DNA of 64,000 bases from Phocaeicola dorei (lineage in GTDB: Bacteria > Bacteroidota > Bacteroidia > Bacteroidales > Bacteroidaceae). The notes beneath the pieces are model-generated. The model was not told where the DNA came from. It worked only from the letters and a program-made list of their open reading frames with translations, and made no database searches. Shown here in pieces: positions 29,236 to 38,056 of the stretch. Each line of letters starts with the position of its first letter. Within the stretch, counting starts at the first letter, position 1. Both the position numbers and the translations under genes were made by a program. The stretch is taken from NCBI RefSeq assembly GCF_013009555.1, contig NZ_CP046176.1:1085501-1149500 (forward strand). Reading direction: 5' to 3'.

Positions 29236-30735
29236 ATGAAAAGAAATAGATATATCATAGCATATGTACTGCTTGCTTTTTGCTTTATCAAGCATCCGGT
29301 TGTAGGACAGAACCGCTCTTTTACAGGTACTGTCACTATACATCCCGTACGCTTGGAACAGGTGGGTGATTCACTCTATATAGAAATGGATATGGTGTTG
29401 GAGGATGTAAAGATGAACACATCTCGTGGCGCTGATTGGATTCCTCAATTGGTTTCTGCATCATGTACTCTTAATTTACCGCGTATTTCATTGAAAGGAA
29501 GAGATGAATACAAAGCTTATGAACGATATCTGACTCTTATGACTAACCGGGAAAAAGCAAGTTATGACTTCCCCTATATTGTGAAAAAGATAGTTGGAAG
29601 GAAAAATGCGATGATTTCTTATCAATATCACTTGCCTTACGAGGCATGGATGGCAGATGCCTGTCTGAATATACGGCGTGACGAGTGCGGTTGCGGTGAA
29701 ACTGCCTGGATGGAAATAGAACCTTTGATGGAAAAAGTAACATTGGAGTATCCTCTGATTCCCTATGTGATAACTCCTCATCTGGCCTATATCAGGCCTG
29801 TTGTAGAACAGGTAAAACAGAGAGATGTACAGGCGGAATGTTTTTTAGATTTTGAAGTGAATAAAGTGGATATCCGTCCTGAATATATGAATAATCCGCA
29901 GGAACTGGCCAAGCTTCGTGCGATGATTGACGAACTGAAAGCAGACGCTGATATTCAAGTGAAAAGTTTGGATATTATCGGTTATGCCTCACCGGAAGGT
30001 TCGTTGGCAAATAATAAACGGTTGTCTGAAGGACGCGCTTTGGCGCTTCGTGATTATTTGGCAGGCTTATATGACTTTCCCCGTTCCCAATACAATATCT
30101 TGTTTGGTGGAGAAAATTGGGCAGGCTTGGTAAAAACACTCCAACATACAAATATTGATTACCGAAAAGAGTTATTGAACATGATTACAAACAACCCCTA
30201 TGACCAAACCTTAAAATTGAAGTTGCGAGAATTTCGTGGAGGTATCCCCTATCAATATTTGTTGAGGAGTGTTTATCCTAAACTCCGTGTCGCCATATGT
30301 AAGGTAAACTATGAAGTGAAGAATTTCAAAGTTGATGAGGCTAGGGAAGTGTTTAAGAAGCGTCCGCAGAATTTAAGTTTGGATGAAATGTTTTTGGTGG
30401 CCAATAGTTATCCGGAAAATTCACTTGAATTTCTGGAGGTTTTTGAGACTGCTGCCCGTATGTATCCGGAAGATGAAGTGGCGGGTATCAATGCTGCTGT
30501 TGCATCCCTTTCACGTAATGATCTGGTTTCAGCGGAAAGATATCTGAAAAGGGTGAATTTAAAAAGAAACCAGCCGGTATATGATAATGCGATGGGAGTC
30601 TGGATGTTGCTGAAAGGAGATGATGAATCAGCTGAAAAGTATTTCAAAAATGCTGCTGATTCCGGACTTGATGCCGCCAAAAAGAATTTGTTGGAATTAG
30701 CGGAAAAGAAGTCGGATGTTATTAAAATGGAATAG
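29236..30735 (+). CDS. DUF3868 / OmpA-like protein with C-terminal repeats, fimbrial operon
   Basis: 499 residues with a signal peptide ending near VVGQ. A beta-rich DUF3868 domain (FTGTVTIHPVRLEQVGDSLYI, CGCGETAWMEI) is followed by an OmpA-like peptidoglycan-binding domain (about 210-290; SLDIIGYASPEGSLANNKRL, SEGRALALRDYLAG) and a TPR-like tail (AAVASLSRNDLVSAERYLKR). Binding the wall while contacting the outer membrane would suit a base-plate for fimbriae. It starts 10 bp after DUF3575. Confidence 0.85.
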   Translation: MKRNRYIIAYVLLAFCFIKHPVVGQNRSFTGTVTIHPVRLEQVGDSLYIEMDMVLEDVKMNTSRGADWIPQLVSASCTLNLPRISLKGRDEYKAYERYLTLMTNREKASYDFPYIVKKIVGRKNAMISYQYHLPYEAWMADACLNIRRDECGCGETAWMEIEPLMEKVTLEYPLIPYVITPHLAYIRPVVEQVKQRDVQAECFLDFEVNKVDIRPEYMNNPQELAKLRAMIDELKADADIQVKSLDIIGYASPEGSLANNKRLSEGRALALRDYLAGLYDFPRSQYNILFGGENWAGLVKTLQHTNIDYRKELLNMITNNPYDQTLKLKLREFRGGIPYQYLLRSVYPKLRVAICKVNYEVKNFKVDEAREVFKKRPQNLSLDEMFLVANSYPENSLEFLEVFETAARMYPEDEVAGINAAVASLSRNDLVSAERYLKRVNLKRNQPVYDNAMGVWMLLKGDDESAEKYFKNAADSGLDAAKKNLLELAEKKSDVIKME

Positions 30736-30784
30736 AGAAGAGATAAATAATTTAGTTAGAAACACTTTAATAAATTGTAAAACA

Positions 30785-32377
30785 ATGAGAAAGAAAAACG
30801 TATTAATGTCAGCAATTGCGGCTTTAGCATTTGCGGCATGTAGCAGTGATGATGTACTCCTGGAACAAGATACCGGGATTGTAACGAATCCAACAGGAGA
30901 TGCATGGGTGGCATTGGATATAAAGACACCTTCTGTATCAAGATCTCGTGCATTGCATGATCCTAATAAGGAGGACGGTACTGCTGAGGAGTCATCGGTT
31001 TCTACTGTCAGAGCTATTTTTTTTGATGCAAGTGAGCAACTGACGGATGATATTGAGTTGACAGGTGTCGAAGCCGGTAATCCAGGACAGCCTAACGGAG
31101 GGGTAAGTAAGCCTTTCAAAGTGGATGCAAAATCAAAGCGTATCTTGATAATAGCAAATCCCGGAGCAGGTTTCCCGGCTAAAGGCTCTTTTGGAACAGG
31201 GGCTTCTTATAGTACGGTCAATGGTGTTCTTGCCTTGTCGTTAGGAGCGGATGTGACACAAAATGTAGCGAAGAATGGCAGCTTTATGATGTCGAATGCA
31301 AAAGGAAGGCTGGAACCTTCAGTTTCTACAACAGATGGAACCGATGCTGACCTTGCATTGTATAAAACTGAAGAATTGGCTAAGAACAGTCCGTTGGCTA
31401 TTCACATTGACCGTGTCGTAGCCAAGGTGCGTGTATATGTAAAGCAGGAGAGTGATGTGGCTACTATTGCAAATCCTAAATGGATTTTGAATATTACGAA
31501 TACAAAGTTTTTTCCTGTATCCGAAAGAATATTGACTTGGAATGAGGATCCGGCCAACGGTGGACGTGGAACTTGTATTACTCCTTTTGATCAATATAAG
31601 ATTGGTTCGTATAGAAAAGACCCTAATTATGATAATCAGAATGGAGGTCTGGATTATATGGTAATTAGTAATGATGTGGCAATTGTCAATGATCCGGGAG
31701 AAAGCCAGTATTGTCTTGAAAATACTCAGACCAGTATTCATAATCTTCATCAATATACTACGCAAGTATTATTGAAAGTGGAATTTTTGCCGAAAGCATT
31801 TAAAAAGCCTCATACAACAGATTTAGGAACACCTGATCCGAATAAGGATTTTATGAGAATTAATGGTGGCTTTTATACTTTTGATACATTGAAAGAATGG
31901 ATTGAAGCTGAATTGAGAAGTAAATATGACGCCATCGGTACTAGTAAACCTTCTGTTACTACTACATTGACAGATGCTTTGAATGTGTATTTGGATAGTA
32001 AAGGAATAGGTAAAGTATCTCTTCTGGATTCCGGTGTTAATGTAGATGCTTTGGTAATCACATTCAATGGTAAAATTGATGAAATAAAAGGAAAAGGTGC
32101 AGGGGCAGTGGAAAATTTCAATTATTATGCCGATGGTATCAGTTATTATAAAATCATGATTAAACATGATGATACGGATAAGGCCTTGAATGAACTCGGT
32201 GAATTTGGGGTGGTGAGAAATTCCGTTTATGATATCAATGTTAATAAGTTCAATAATCCGGGATATCCGGAAATACCTACGCCCGGTACTGATCCCGATG
32301 AGGAGGACGGCTCTTTTCTGGCGATCCAGATTAATGTCAATCCATGGACTTGGTACACTCAGGAAGAAGAATTTTAA
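30785..32377 (+). CDS. Mfa1-family major fimbrial subunit precursor
   Basis: 530 residues from the ATG at 30785, which starts a lipoprotein signal (MRKKNVLMSAIAALAFAAC, Cys19); a longer frame from 30716 overlaps the upstream gene. Fimbrillin N domain: STVRAIFFDASEQLTDDIEL, SKRILIIANPGAG, and IHIDRVVAKVRVYVK. An Arg-rich stretch SVSRSRALHD near residue 52 is a plausible protease cut for removing the lipidated propeptide, as known for type V pilins. The C terminus INVNPWTWYTQEEEF is a likely donor strand. In this family monomers are lipidated, cut and polymerised by strand exchange at the cell surface. Confidence 0.85.
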   Translation: MRKKNVLMSAIAALAFAACSSDDVLLEQDTGIVTNPTGDAWVALDIKTPSVSRSRALHDPNKEDGTAEESSVSTVRAIFFDASEQLTDDIELTGVEAGNPGQPNGGVSKPFKVDAKSKRILIIANPGAGFPAKGSFGTGASYSTVNGVLALSLGADVTQNVAKNGSFMMSNAKGRLEPSVSTTDGTDADLALYKTEELAKNSPLAIHIDRVVAKVRVYVKQESDVATIANPKWILNITNTKFFPVSERILTWNEDPANGGRGTCITPFDQYKIGSYRKDPNYDNQNGGLDYMVISNDVAIVNDPGESQYCLENTQTSIHNLHQYTTQVLLKVEFLPKAFKKPHTTDLGTPDPNKDFMRINGGFYTFDTLKEWIEAELRSKYDAIGTSKPSVTTTLTDALNVYLDSKGIGKVSLLDSGVNVDALVITFNGKIDEIKGKGAGAVENFNYYADGISYYKIMIKHDDTDKALNELGEFGVVRNSVYDINVNKFNNPGYPEIPTPGTDPDEEDGSFLAIQINVNPWTWYTQEEEF

Positions 32378-32613
32378 GAAGCGGATTATAAACTTTAACT
32401 CCCTCTTTTTAAGATAAGGGCGGCTTGGAATTGAAGATACTGGGAACTATATATCCCATTACTGTACGGAAGACGATTGTTAATGAGATGTGTAGACTGA
32501 GTGGATTCCTGTAGGGGTGCATTGAATGTGCCTGAATACGTATAGCAAACCGTTCCCGGGCAGAGTCAATCTGCTCCTGCAGGAAATAATACATAAGCAA
32601 ATCATTTAAACTG
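32378..32613 (+). other. 236-bp non-coding spacer between major subunit and anchor
   Basis: No ORF with a sensible start is seen. It holds a weak hairpin (GCAGA 32560-32564 with TCTGC 32570-32574). Other gaps in this operon are 10-50 bp, so this spacer could contain a promoter, processing site or attenuator that lowers anchor expression relative to the major subunit. Confidence 0.45.
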
Positions 32614-33603
32614 ATGAATATGAAACTAAAAAGCCTTAGAACTTCCGCTACTTTGATAGTCCTGTTGGCTGTCTCTTTATTGACGTTCTCATGCAATAGC
32701 TTTGACGAAAGGTTGCCGGAATGTAGATTGTTGGTAAAGTTCAAATATGATTATAATATGCTTCATACAGATGCTTTCCATACACAGGTAGACAGAGTGG
32801 AATTGTACATCTTTGATAAGGATGGAAGGTATTTGTTCAGTCAGGTTGAGGAAGGAGAGGTTTTGGCTACAGGATACTATACTATGGAGGTAAAACTTCC
32901 GGTAGGCGAATACCAGTTGCTGGCTTGGGCAGGGGCACATGATTCCTATGAGATAACTATTCCTAACGGTGGAACAACCCTTACAGAAATGAAACTCCAG
33001 TTGATGCGTGAGGAGTCTCTTGTCATTAATAAAGAGTTGGAACCACTGTGGTATGGCGGTATCAATCATGTGAAGTTCACAGGTACTGCAAATCAGATGG
33101 AGGTAATCAATTTGATAAAGGATACTAATAAGATACGTTTTATATTCCAAGGCTCTTCCTCGGGGGAATCCCGCAGTACCGATACTAGCGGATGGACCAT
33201 CAATATGCATGACTATGATTATGAGATTATAGAATCCAATGGATATTTAGGACATGATAATTCCTTGCTGGACGATGATGTGCTGAGTTTTCAACCTTAT
33301 TTTATGGAACAGAAGAATCCGTCGGCTGCGGCGGTCGAATTGAACACTATGCGGTTGATGGAGGACAGGCCTGCACGGTTTGTTGTGACGGAGAAAGCAA
33401 CCGGGAAGAAAGTCTTTGATATTAATCTGACGGATTTTCTTATTTTGACAAGTATGGAAGGGAATAAGATGAAACCTCAGGAATATTTAGATCGTGAGGA
33501 TGAATATAAAATCATATTCTTTTTTTTTGACTCAACTGCATGGAATGCTGTTCAGATTAACATTAATGGATGGACGTGGTATATTCAGAATGAGGAAGAT
33601 TAA
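32614..33603 (+). CDS. FimB/Mfa2-family fimbrial anchor lipoprotein
   Basis: 329 residues; signal peptide ends at Cys27 (LLTFSC), or Cys25 if translation starts at the Met at 32620. Family blocks: RVELYIFDKDGRYLFSQVEEGE, GEYQLLAWAGAHDSYEI and NKIRFIFQGSS. The FimB/Mfa2 anchor ends and holds the fimbria at the outer membrane. Its C terminus, ININGWTWYIQNEED, closely resembles that of the major subunit. A strong bidirectional terminator follows. Confidence 0.83.
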   Translation: MNMKLKSLRTSATLIVLLAVSLLTFSCNSFDERLPECRLLVKFKYDYNMLHTDAFHTQVDRVELYIFDKDGRYLFSQVEEGEVLATGYYTMEVKLPVGEYQLLAWAGAHDSYEITIPNGGTTLTEMKLQLMREESLVINKELEPLWYGGINHVKFTGTANQMEVINLIKDTNKIRFIFQGSSSGESRSTDTSGWTINMHDYDYEIIESNGYLGHDNSLLDDDVLSFQPYFMEQKNPSAAAVELNTMRLMEDRPARFVVTEKATGKKVFDINLTDFLILTSMEGNKMKPQEYLDREDEYKIIFFFFDSTAWNAVQININGWTWYIQNEED

Positions 33604-33625
33604 AACAGAATCAAGAATGGTTTAC

Positions 33626-33686
33626 GAATAGGGACCTTAGAAGCAATATGATAAATGATTGCTTCTAAGGTTCCTATTCTTTTTTC
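33626..33686. terminator. Bidirectional terminator between fimbrial operon and GH123-like gene
   Basis: Bases 33626-33647 pair with 33658-33679 over 22 bp with one G-U wobble and a 10-base loop, then a T run on the plus strand. It separates two converging genes. Confidence 0.85.
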
Positions 33687-33696
33687 AATATTTATT

Positions 33697-35445
33697 CTAG
33701 TATCGGTTGATAACCTCTTTTGCCTTGTTTACGGCAGTGGTAGGAGAAATCTTATCCATACCGGATTCATCAAACATTTTCAGGGCTTTGTCTATATTCT
33801 TGATAGCCCCTTTATTGCCTTTCCTTTCAAATTCTTCTTTCAGAATGCGTATTTTTTCAAATGCTTGTACTCCTTCTGTCAGGCGTTCTAACCGGATAGA
33901 TGAACGGGCGCCCGGATAAATCATATAAGTGTCCCCGGCAGCCCAAGCGGTAAAGCGGCTGTCCTGCAGAGGATTTTTCACCCAACTGTTTAAAGCCCAA
34001 CGGAGATACCCATCCAGATTTTCTTTAGCACTGTGCCATGCCAGCCATTCAGCTTCGGCAGGTTCACTGAAAGTAAAAGTGTTGGGACGGGGTTCCGTGC
34101 AACAGGTATAATAAGTGGTCACTTTGCCTGCTTTCCGGCGTGCTTCAATCTCTTCCGGTGTGAACTTCTCGGCGATAGTGATACAATAATCATTCAGCTC
34201 ATCCAATAACTCTTTGTGATACGTTCCAGCCAATGACACTTTAAAGTCTTTATCAGCCTTACGGATTACTTTCAGTGTTTCCTGCATGTCCTTCATCGGT
34301 CTTTCGTCCATCGCAATGTGAGTGATATCGAACCAGCCTTTTGCTTTCAGATGCTTTGCGAAATCTTGCAACATATTTATCCAGAATTCTTCATAAGCGG
34401 CTTCGCCCGGTTTGGCTTCCAAGAACTTGAAAGAGTTACTGGCTTGATCAAAATATTGGAAAGAAAGACGCCAGGGAACCATCGAGTAACAACTTATTTG
34501 CTTCTTGACTCCAAGGTCTATCATAAATTCCACCCATTTATCGAACACGGTATAGTCAAAGTACCATGTTCCATCCGCTTTTTTCAGCCAAGTAACCATG
34601 CTCTCAAAAGCGTCGTATGTCTGTCCGTTCCAAGGTTTGTGCATAATGGAGGCTGTAATTACTTTACCGCCTGCATCAGCATATAATTTCATTAATGGGC
34701 GCATCAAGTCGAAATGTTCCTTGCTGAATGGTTCCACATTGTAGTAACGGGATACTGCGTATGGATTTTGCCATAAATCCAAATGGAAAGCCCATTCGGA
34801 AGGAGGAGGCAGCGTACGTTTTTTCACTTGGATATTCAGTTTCAATTCGGCCAGTGTACTATTGTTGGCCTTTACTGTAACTGTTCCTGTGTATTTCCCG
34901 GCTTTAGTCTGCTGGGGTACGTTGATACGGATCCATCCCCCTTGGGTGGAGTTGGCGGGAAGAGTCAGAGCGGGAGTGATGTGGTCTATTACATCTGCTA
35001 CTAAAGTTGAATCAAAGTCGGCGCTATTGCGGTAGCCACATGCGCCCAAACCGTCTTTGTTCAGTTCATCAGTCATGACATAGCGTACAAAGCCGGTACG
35101 GATATCATCTTTGCTGATGGTATTTTCACCAGAGATTAGATCACTGACTGTGAGAGTCAAATCATTCAGTGTCTTAGGAGTCCATACTACCATTTGGGCC
35201 GAAACCTTTTCACCTTTCCATGCAGTAAGGTTTATACTTTTCTGTGTACTACGGATAGGGGCTGGTTCCTCTTTCTTATAGCGGATGTCTGTGCTTCCCC
35301 AGCTGATTTGTGGGGCTGTAACTTTCGCCCATAAAGTGGGGTTGGTGGCAATAGGATTGGCTGCTTCCTGATAATATTCGGAAGTTTGGGCGTTCATACA
35401 TACTGTTGACAACAGGAGAGCGCCTAGAAATAGGAGTTTTTTCAT
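33697..35445 (-). CDS. GH123-like / DUF4091 hydrolase
   Basis: 582 residues with a signal peptide (LLFLGALLLSTVCMNA). An N-terminal beta-sandwich (about 45-210, with TKAGKYTGTVTVKANNSTLAELKL) precedes a TIM barrel beginning EWAFHLDLWQNPYAVSRYY. The adjacent pair Asp380-Glu381 in HIAMDERPMKDM matches the Asp-Glu pair used by GH123 N-acetyl-beta-galactosaminidases, which act by substrate assistance. DUF4091 proteins overlap this family. The probable role is release of GalNAc from host glycolipid or glycan chains in the periplasm; substrate is not proven. The gene is isolated, with its own promoter, not in a SusC/SusD unit. Confidence 0.82.
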   Translation of the reverse strand: MKKLLFLGALLLSTVCMNAQTSEYYQEAANPIATNPTLWAKVTAPQISWGSTDIRYKKEEPAPIRSTQKSINLTAWKGEKVSAQMVVWTPKTLNDLTLTVSDLISGENTISKDDIRTGFVRYVMTDELNKDGLGACGYRNSADFDSTLVADVIDHITPALTLPANSTQGGWIRINVPQQTKAGKYTGTVTVKANNSTLAELKLNIQVKKRTLPPPSEWAFHLDLWQNPYAVSRYYNVEPFSKEHFDLMRPLMKLYADAGGKVITASIMHKPWNGQTYDAFESMVTWLKKADGTWYFDYTVFDKWVEFMIDLGVKKQISCYSMVPWRLSFQYFDQASNSFKFLEAKPGEAAYEEFWINMLQDFAKHLKAKGWFDITHIAMDERPMKDMQETLKVIRKADKDFKVSLAGTYHKELLDELNDYCITIAEKFTPEEIEARRKAGKVTTYYTCCTEPRPNTFTFSEPAEAEWLAWHSAKENLDGYLRWALNSWVKNPLQDSRFTAWAAGDTYMIYPGARSSIRLERLTEGVQAFEKIRILKEEFERKGNKGAIKNIDKALKMFDESGMDKISPTTAVNKAKEVINRY

Positions 35446-35472
35446 AGGTTATATAATAGTTAGTTGAAGTTA

Positions 35473-35504
35473 CAAAGGTAACTCAGGGAGAGTTAATTTC
35501 CAAA
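35473..35504 (-). promoter_or_regulatory. Putative promoter of the GH123-like gene
   Basis: On the minus strand: TTTG (35504-35501), 20 bp, TACCTTTG (35480-35473), ending 27 bp upstream of the start codon. Both elements match the Bacteroides consensus. Confidence 0.75.
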
Positions 35505-35578
35505 TAGGAGTGATGTAGTTTGCATAATTCCTGAGGAATATTTATTTTTGGCAAGTTATAATATAAAGGAAAATAGAG

Positions 35579-36574
35579 ATGAAAAGAATTGTAAATGTGC
35601 TTTTTGCGGGTGTACTGGCTATGACTGTACTCTCATGTAGTGAAGAGAAAAAAGGATATACTCTGAATGGGGAAATATCAGATGTAAAGAATGGAATGGT
35701 GTATCTGAAGAAGTATCAGGATAAATCTTTCATAGATGTGGATTCGGCTGTAATTACGGATGGCGTTTTCAAATTTGAAGGTGCTTGTACTGAGCCGTTG
35801 GCATACGGGTTGACTACGTTCAAGGATAGCAAACGTCCGTTGGTATTCTTTTTAGATAACGAAGAGATGCAGTTGAAGATGAATGAATCGGAAAAGGTAT
35901 TGACTGTGACAGGTTCTGCTTTGAATGATTTGTATGCACAGAATGCTCCTTTGACTCGTCAGGATGGATATAGCATAGATAGTTTGGTATCTGCTCATCC
36001 TGCATCGGCCGTTACTCCTTATTTTGTTGTGAAAGATTTCGCTTATAAGTTGAATCTGGAGGAAATGAAGGCATTACGTGCCAAATTAGATGCCTCATTG
36101 GATGGAACCATGTACGTCAATCAGATAGATGATTTTATCAAGCGGATGGAAAATATTCAAGTGGGAGCTGTAGCTCCGGATTTTACATTGCCCGATGTAG
36201 ATGGTAATCCCGTCACCTTATCCGGTTTGAGAGGAAAATATGTATTGATTGATTTTTGGGCTTCTTGGTGTCCTGATTGCCGCAAGGAAAATCCGAATAT
36301 TGTTGCTGCCTGGAATAAATTCAAGGATAAGAATTTTACTATTTTAGGAGTTTCTCTGGATCGTAAGAAAGAACCTTGGTTGGCTGCTATCGAGAAAGAT
36401 CAATTGACATGGACTCATGTTTCAGATTTGAAGGACTGGAAGTCGGATGCAGCCGTGCAGTATGCTATTCGTTGGATTCCTATGAATTTTTTGTTGGACC
36501 CCAATGGAGTGATTTTGGCGGTAGGATTGGAAGGCGAGGCCTTGCAACAAAAGTTGGAAGAAGTCTTGAAATAA
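35579..36574 (+). CDS. TlpA-like thioredoxin-fold lipoprotein with DUF4369 N domain
   Basis: 331 residues, lipoprotein signal ending at Cys20 (MTVLSC). The N-terminal DUF4369-type beta domain (GYTLNGEISDVKNGMVYLKK) is followed by a helical linker and an AhpC/TSA-TlpA thioredoxin domain (about 192-331) with VGAVAPDFTLPDVDGNPVTL and the redox motif WCPDC, Cys231 and Cys234. It probably reduces or exchanges disulfides of envelope proteins. It is divergent from the GH123-like gene and has no operon partner. Confidence 0.88.
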   Translation: MKRIVNVLFAGVLAMTVLSCSEEKKGYTLNGEISDVKNGMVYLKKYQDKSFIDVDSAVITDGVFKFEGACTEPLAYGLTTFKDSKRPLVFFLDNEEMQLKMNESEKVLTVTGSALNDLYAQNAPLTRQDGYSIDSLVSAHPASAVTPYFVVKDFAYKLNLEEMKALRAKLDASLDGTMYVNQIDDFIKRMENIQVGAVAPDFTLPDVDGNPVTLSGLRGKYVLIDFWASWCPDCRKENPNIVAAWNKFKDKNFTILGVSLDRKKEPWLAAIEKDQLTWTHVSDLKDWKSDAAVQYAIRWIPMNFLLDPNGVILAVGLEGEALQQKLEEVLK

Positions 36575-36596
36575 GTTTCCCATCATAGGTTGCACA

Positions 36597-36638
36597 GATT
36601 AGAATTTTGATTTAAATCTGTGTAACCTGTAGTGAAAA
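36597..36638. repeat. Palindromic repeat (TCTGTGTAACCT type), terminator-like
   Basis: AGGTTGCACAGATT (36597-36610) pairs with AATCTGTGTAACCT (36625-36638) with one wobble. It lies between converging genes. The wording resembles a palindrome scattered through Bacteroides genomes; that it is dispersed is memory, not shown in this window. Confidence 0.55.
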
Positions 36639-36666
36639 AATAGTTGTTTTTATGAAGTTTTCGATG

Positions 36667-37821
36667 CTATTTTTTTTCGAAAGTATCCGTAATAAGCGTT
36701 AGTGCCCCATCTCCGGTAATATTACAAGCTGTTCCAAAACTGTCCTGCAATGCAAAAATCGTAAGTAGTAGTGCAGTTCCGGCTTCATCAAAGTGAAGGA
36801 CAGAGATGATGAGCCCTAAAGAGGCAAGTACTGTTCCACCCGGTACTCCCGGTGCACCAATGGCGAATAATCCTAATAACAGGATGAATAAAGTAATTTG
36901 CAATATGCTGGGCATGCTTCCATAAAGCATTTGTGATACCGTGAGTACAAATACGGTTTCTGTCAGGATAGAGCCGCACAAGTGTATATTCGCGAATAAA
37001 GGTATTGTTACGTCGCTGATCTCTTTTCTCAGTATCGGGCTTTTACGGGCACATTCCAATGCTATACCCAATGTGGCTGCCGAAGACATCGTACCTAATG
37101 CCGTGAGGTAGGCAGGACCGTAGTATCTCAGTACTTGATAGCTATTCTTTCTGGAATAAACCGCCGCAATGAAATAGAGTAGTGTCAGCCAGATGAAATG
37201 GCAAACAATAACAACTATCAGAATGGAGAGGAATACAGGTAATTGTTTCGTAACAGCTCCCTGATAGCTGAGAATGCAGAAATTGGCGGCAATAAACACA
37301 GGAAGTACAGGAAGCAATACCCTTTTCACCAATTCAAGTACCATTTTTTGGAAAGTGTCCAACAACTTTGATATTTCGTCCGATTTTACCCAAGCAGTGG
37401 CAAGCCCTATCAATGCGGCCAGTACCAGTGCAGTCATTACGTTCATGACTGGTGGAATATCTATCTTCAGCAGATTCTCCGGTAATGCTTTCAGTGAGTT
37501 GGCATCATCGGCTATATGCAGGAAAGGAATTACATTGTATCCTACGGCAGCCCCGAAGAAAGAAGCCCCGATGGAGGAGAGATAAGCAATGCCAAAAGCA
37601 AATAAAAGCATCTTTGACGCATTACTGCGCAAGTGTGCGATGGAGGGAGCGATGAATCCTAAAATGATAAGAGGAACTAAAAAGAAAATGATTTGTCCCG
37701 TAATGTGTTTTATGCAAACGATGGCTTCCAACACAGCGTCGTTTACGACGAAACCTGCCGACAGTCCGATAATTACGGCAATAAGCAGTTGCACGATGGT
37801 GTTACTTAGAAACTTTTTCAT
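36667..37821 (-). CDS. Dicarboxylate/amino acid:cation symporter (DAACS family)
   Basis: 384 residues, about eight membrane helices plus two hairpin loops. Family motifs are TMSSAATLGIALEC (serine-rich hairpin), APGVPGGTV and the substrate/sodium site FGTACNITGDGAL, which corresponds to the NMDGT region of glutamate transporters. It imports acidic amino acids or C4-dicarboxylates with Na+ or H+. The substrate is not determined. A TATCTTTG -7 box lies upstream on the minus strand (37901-37894). It stands alone. Confidence 0.9.
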   Translation of the reverse strand: MKKFLSNTIVQLLIAVIIGLSAGFVVNDAVLEAIVCIKHITGQIIFFLVPLIILGFIAPSIAHLRSNASKMLLFAFGIAYLSSIGASFFGAAVGYNVIPFLHIADDANSLKALPENLLKIDIPPVMNVMTALVLAALIGLATAWVKSDEISKLLDTFQKMVLELVKRVLLPVLPVFIAANFCILSYQGAVTKQLPVFLSILIVVIVCHFIWLTLLYFIAAVYSRKNSYQVLRYYGPAYLTALGTMSSAATLGIALECARKSPILRKEISDVTIPLFANIHLCGSILTETVFVLTVSQMLYGSMPSILQITLFILLLGLFAIGAPGVPGGTVLASLGLIISVLHFDEAGTALLLTIFALQDSFGTACNITGDGALTLITDTFEKK

Positions 37822-37934
37822 ATATTTTTTTCAGTTAAACGATGAATATCCGGAAAAAGTTTGCTGTATGTGTATGTTATTTCATAGCTCGGACAAAGAT
37901 AGGAAAATAATATAGAATGTCATCTGAAAAATAG

Positions 37935-37966
37935 AAAAAGACGGGAAACATCGCGCTCCCCGTCTT
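37935..37966 (-). terminator. Terminator of the FecR-SusC-SusD unit (leftward)
   Basis: On the minus strand AAGACGGG (37966-37959) pairs with CCCGTCTT (37945-37938), followed by a T run. It lies about 90 bp after the SusD stop. Confidence 0.75.
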
Positions 37967-38056
37967 GCAAAGTCTTTTCGCCTTATGCTAATACCTTAAA
38001 TTAAGCGAAACATTTAGACTCTCTCTTATAAGTGATAGTTGTTATTGAAATATGAA

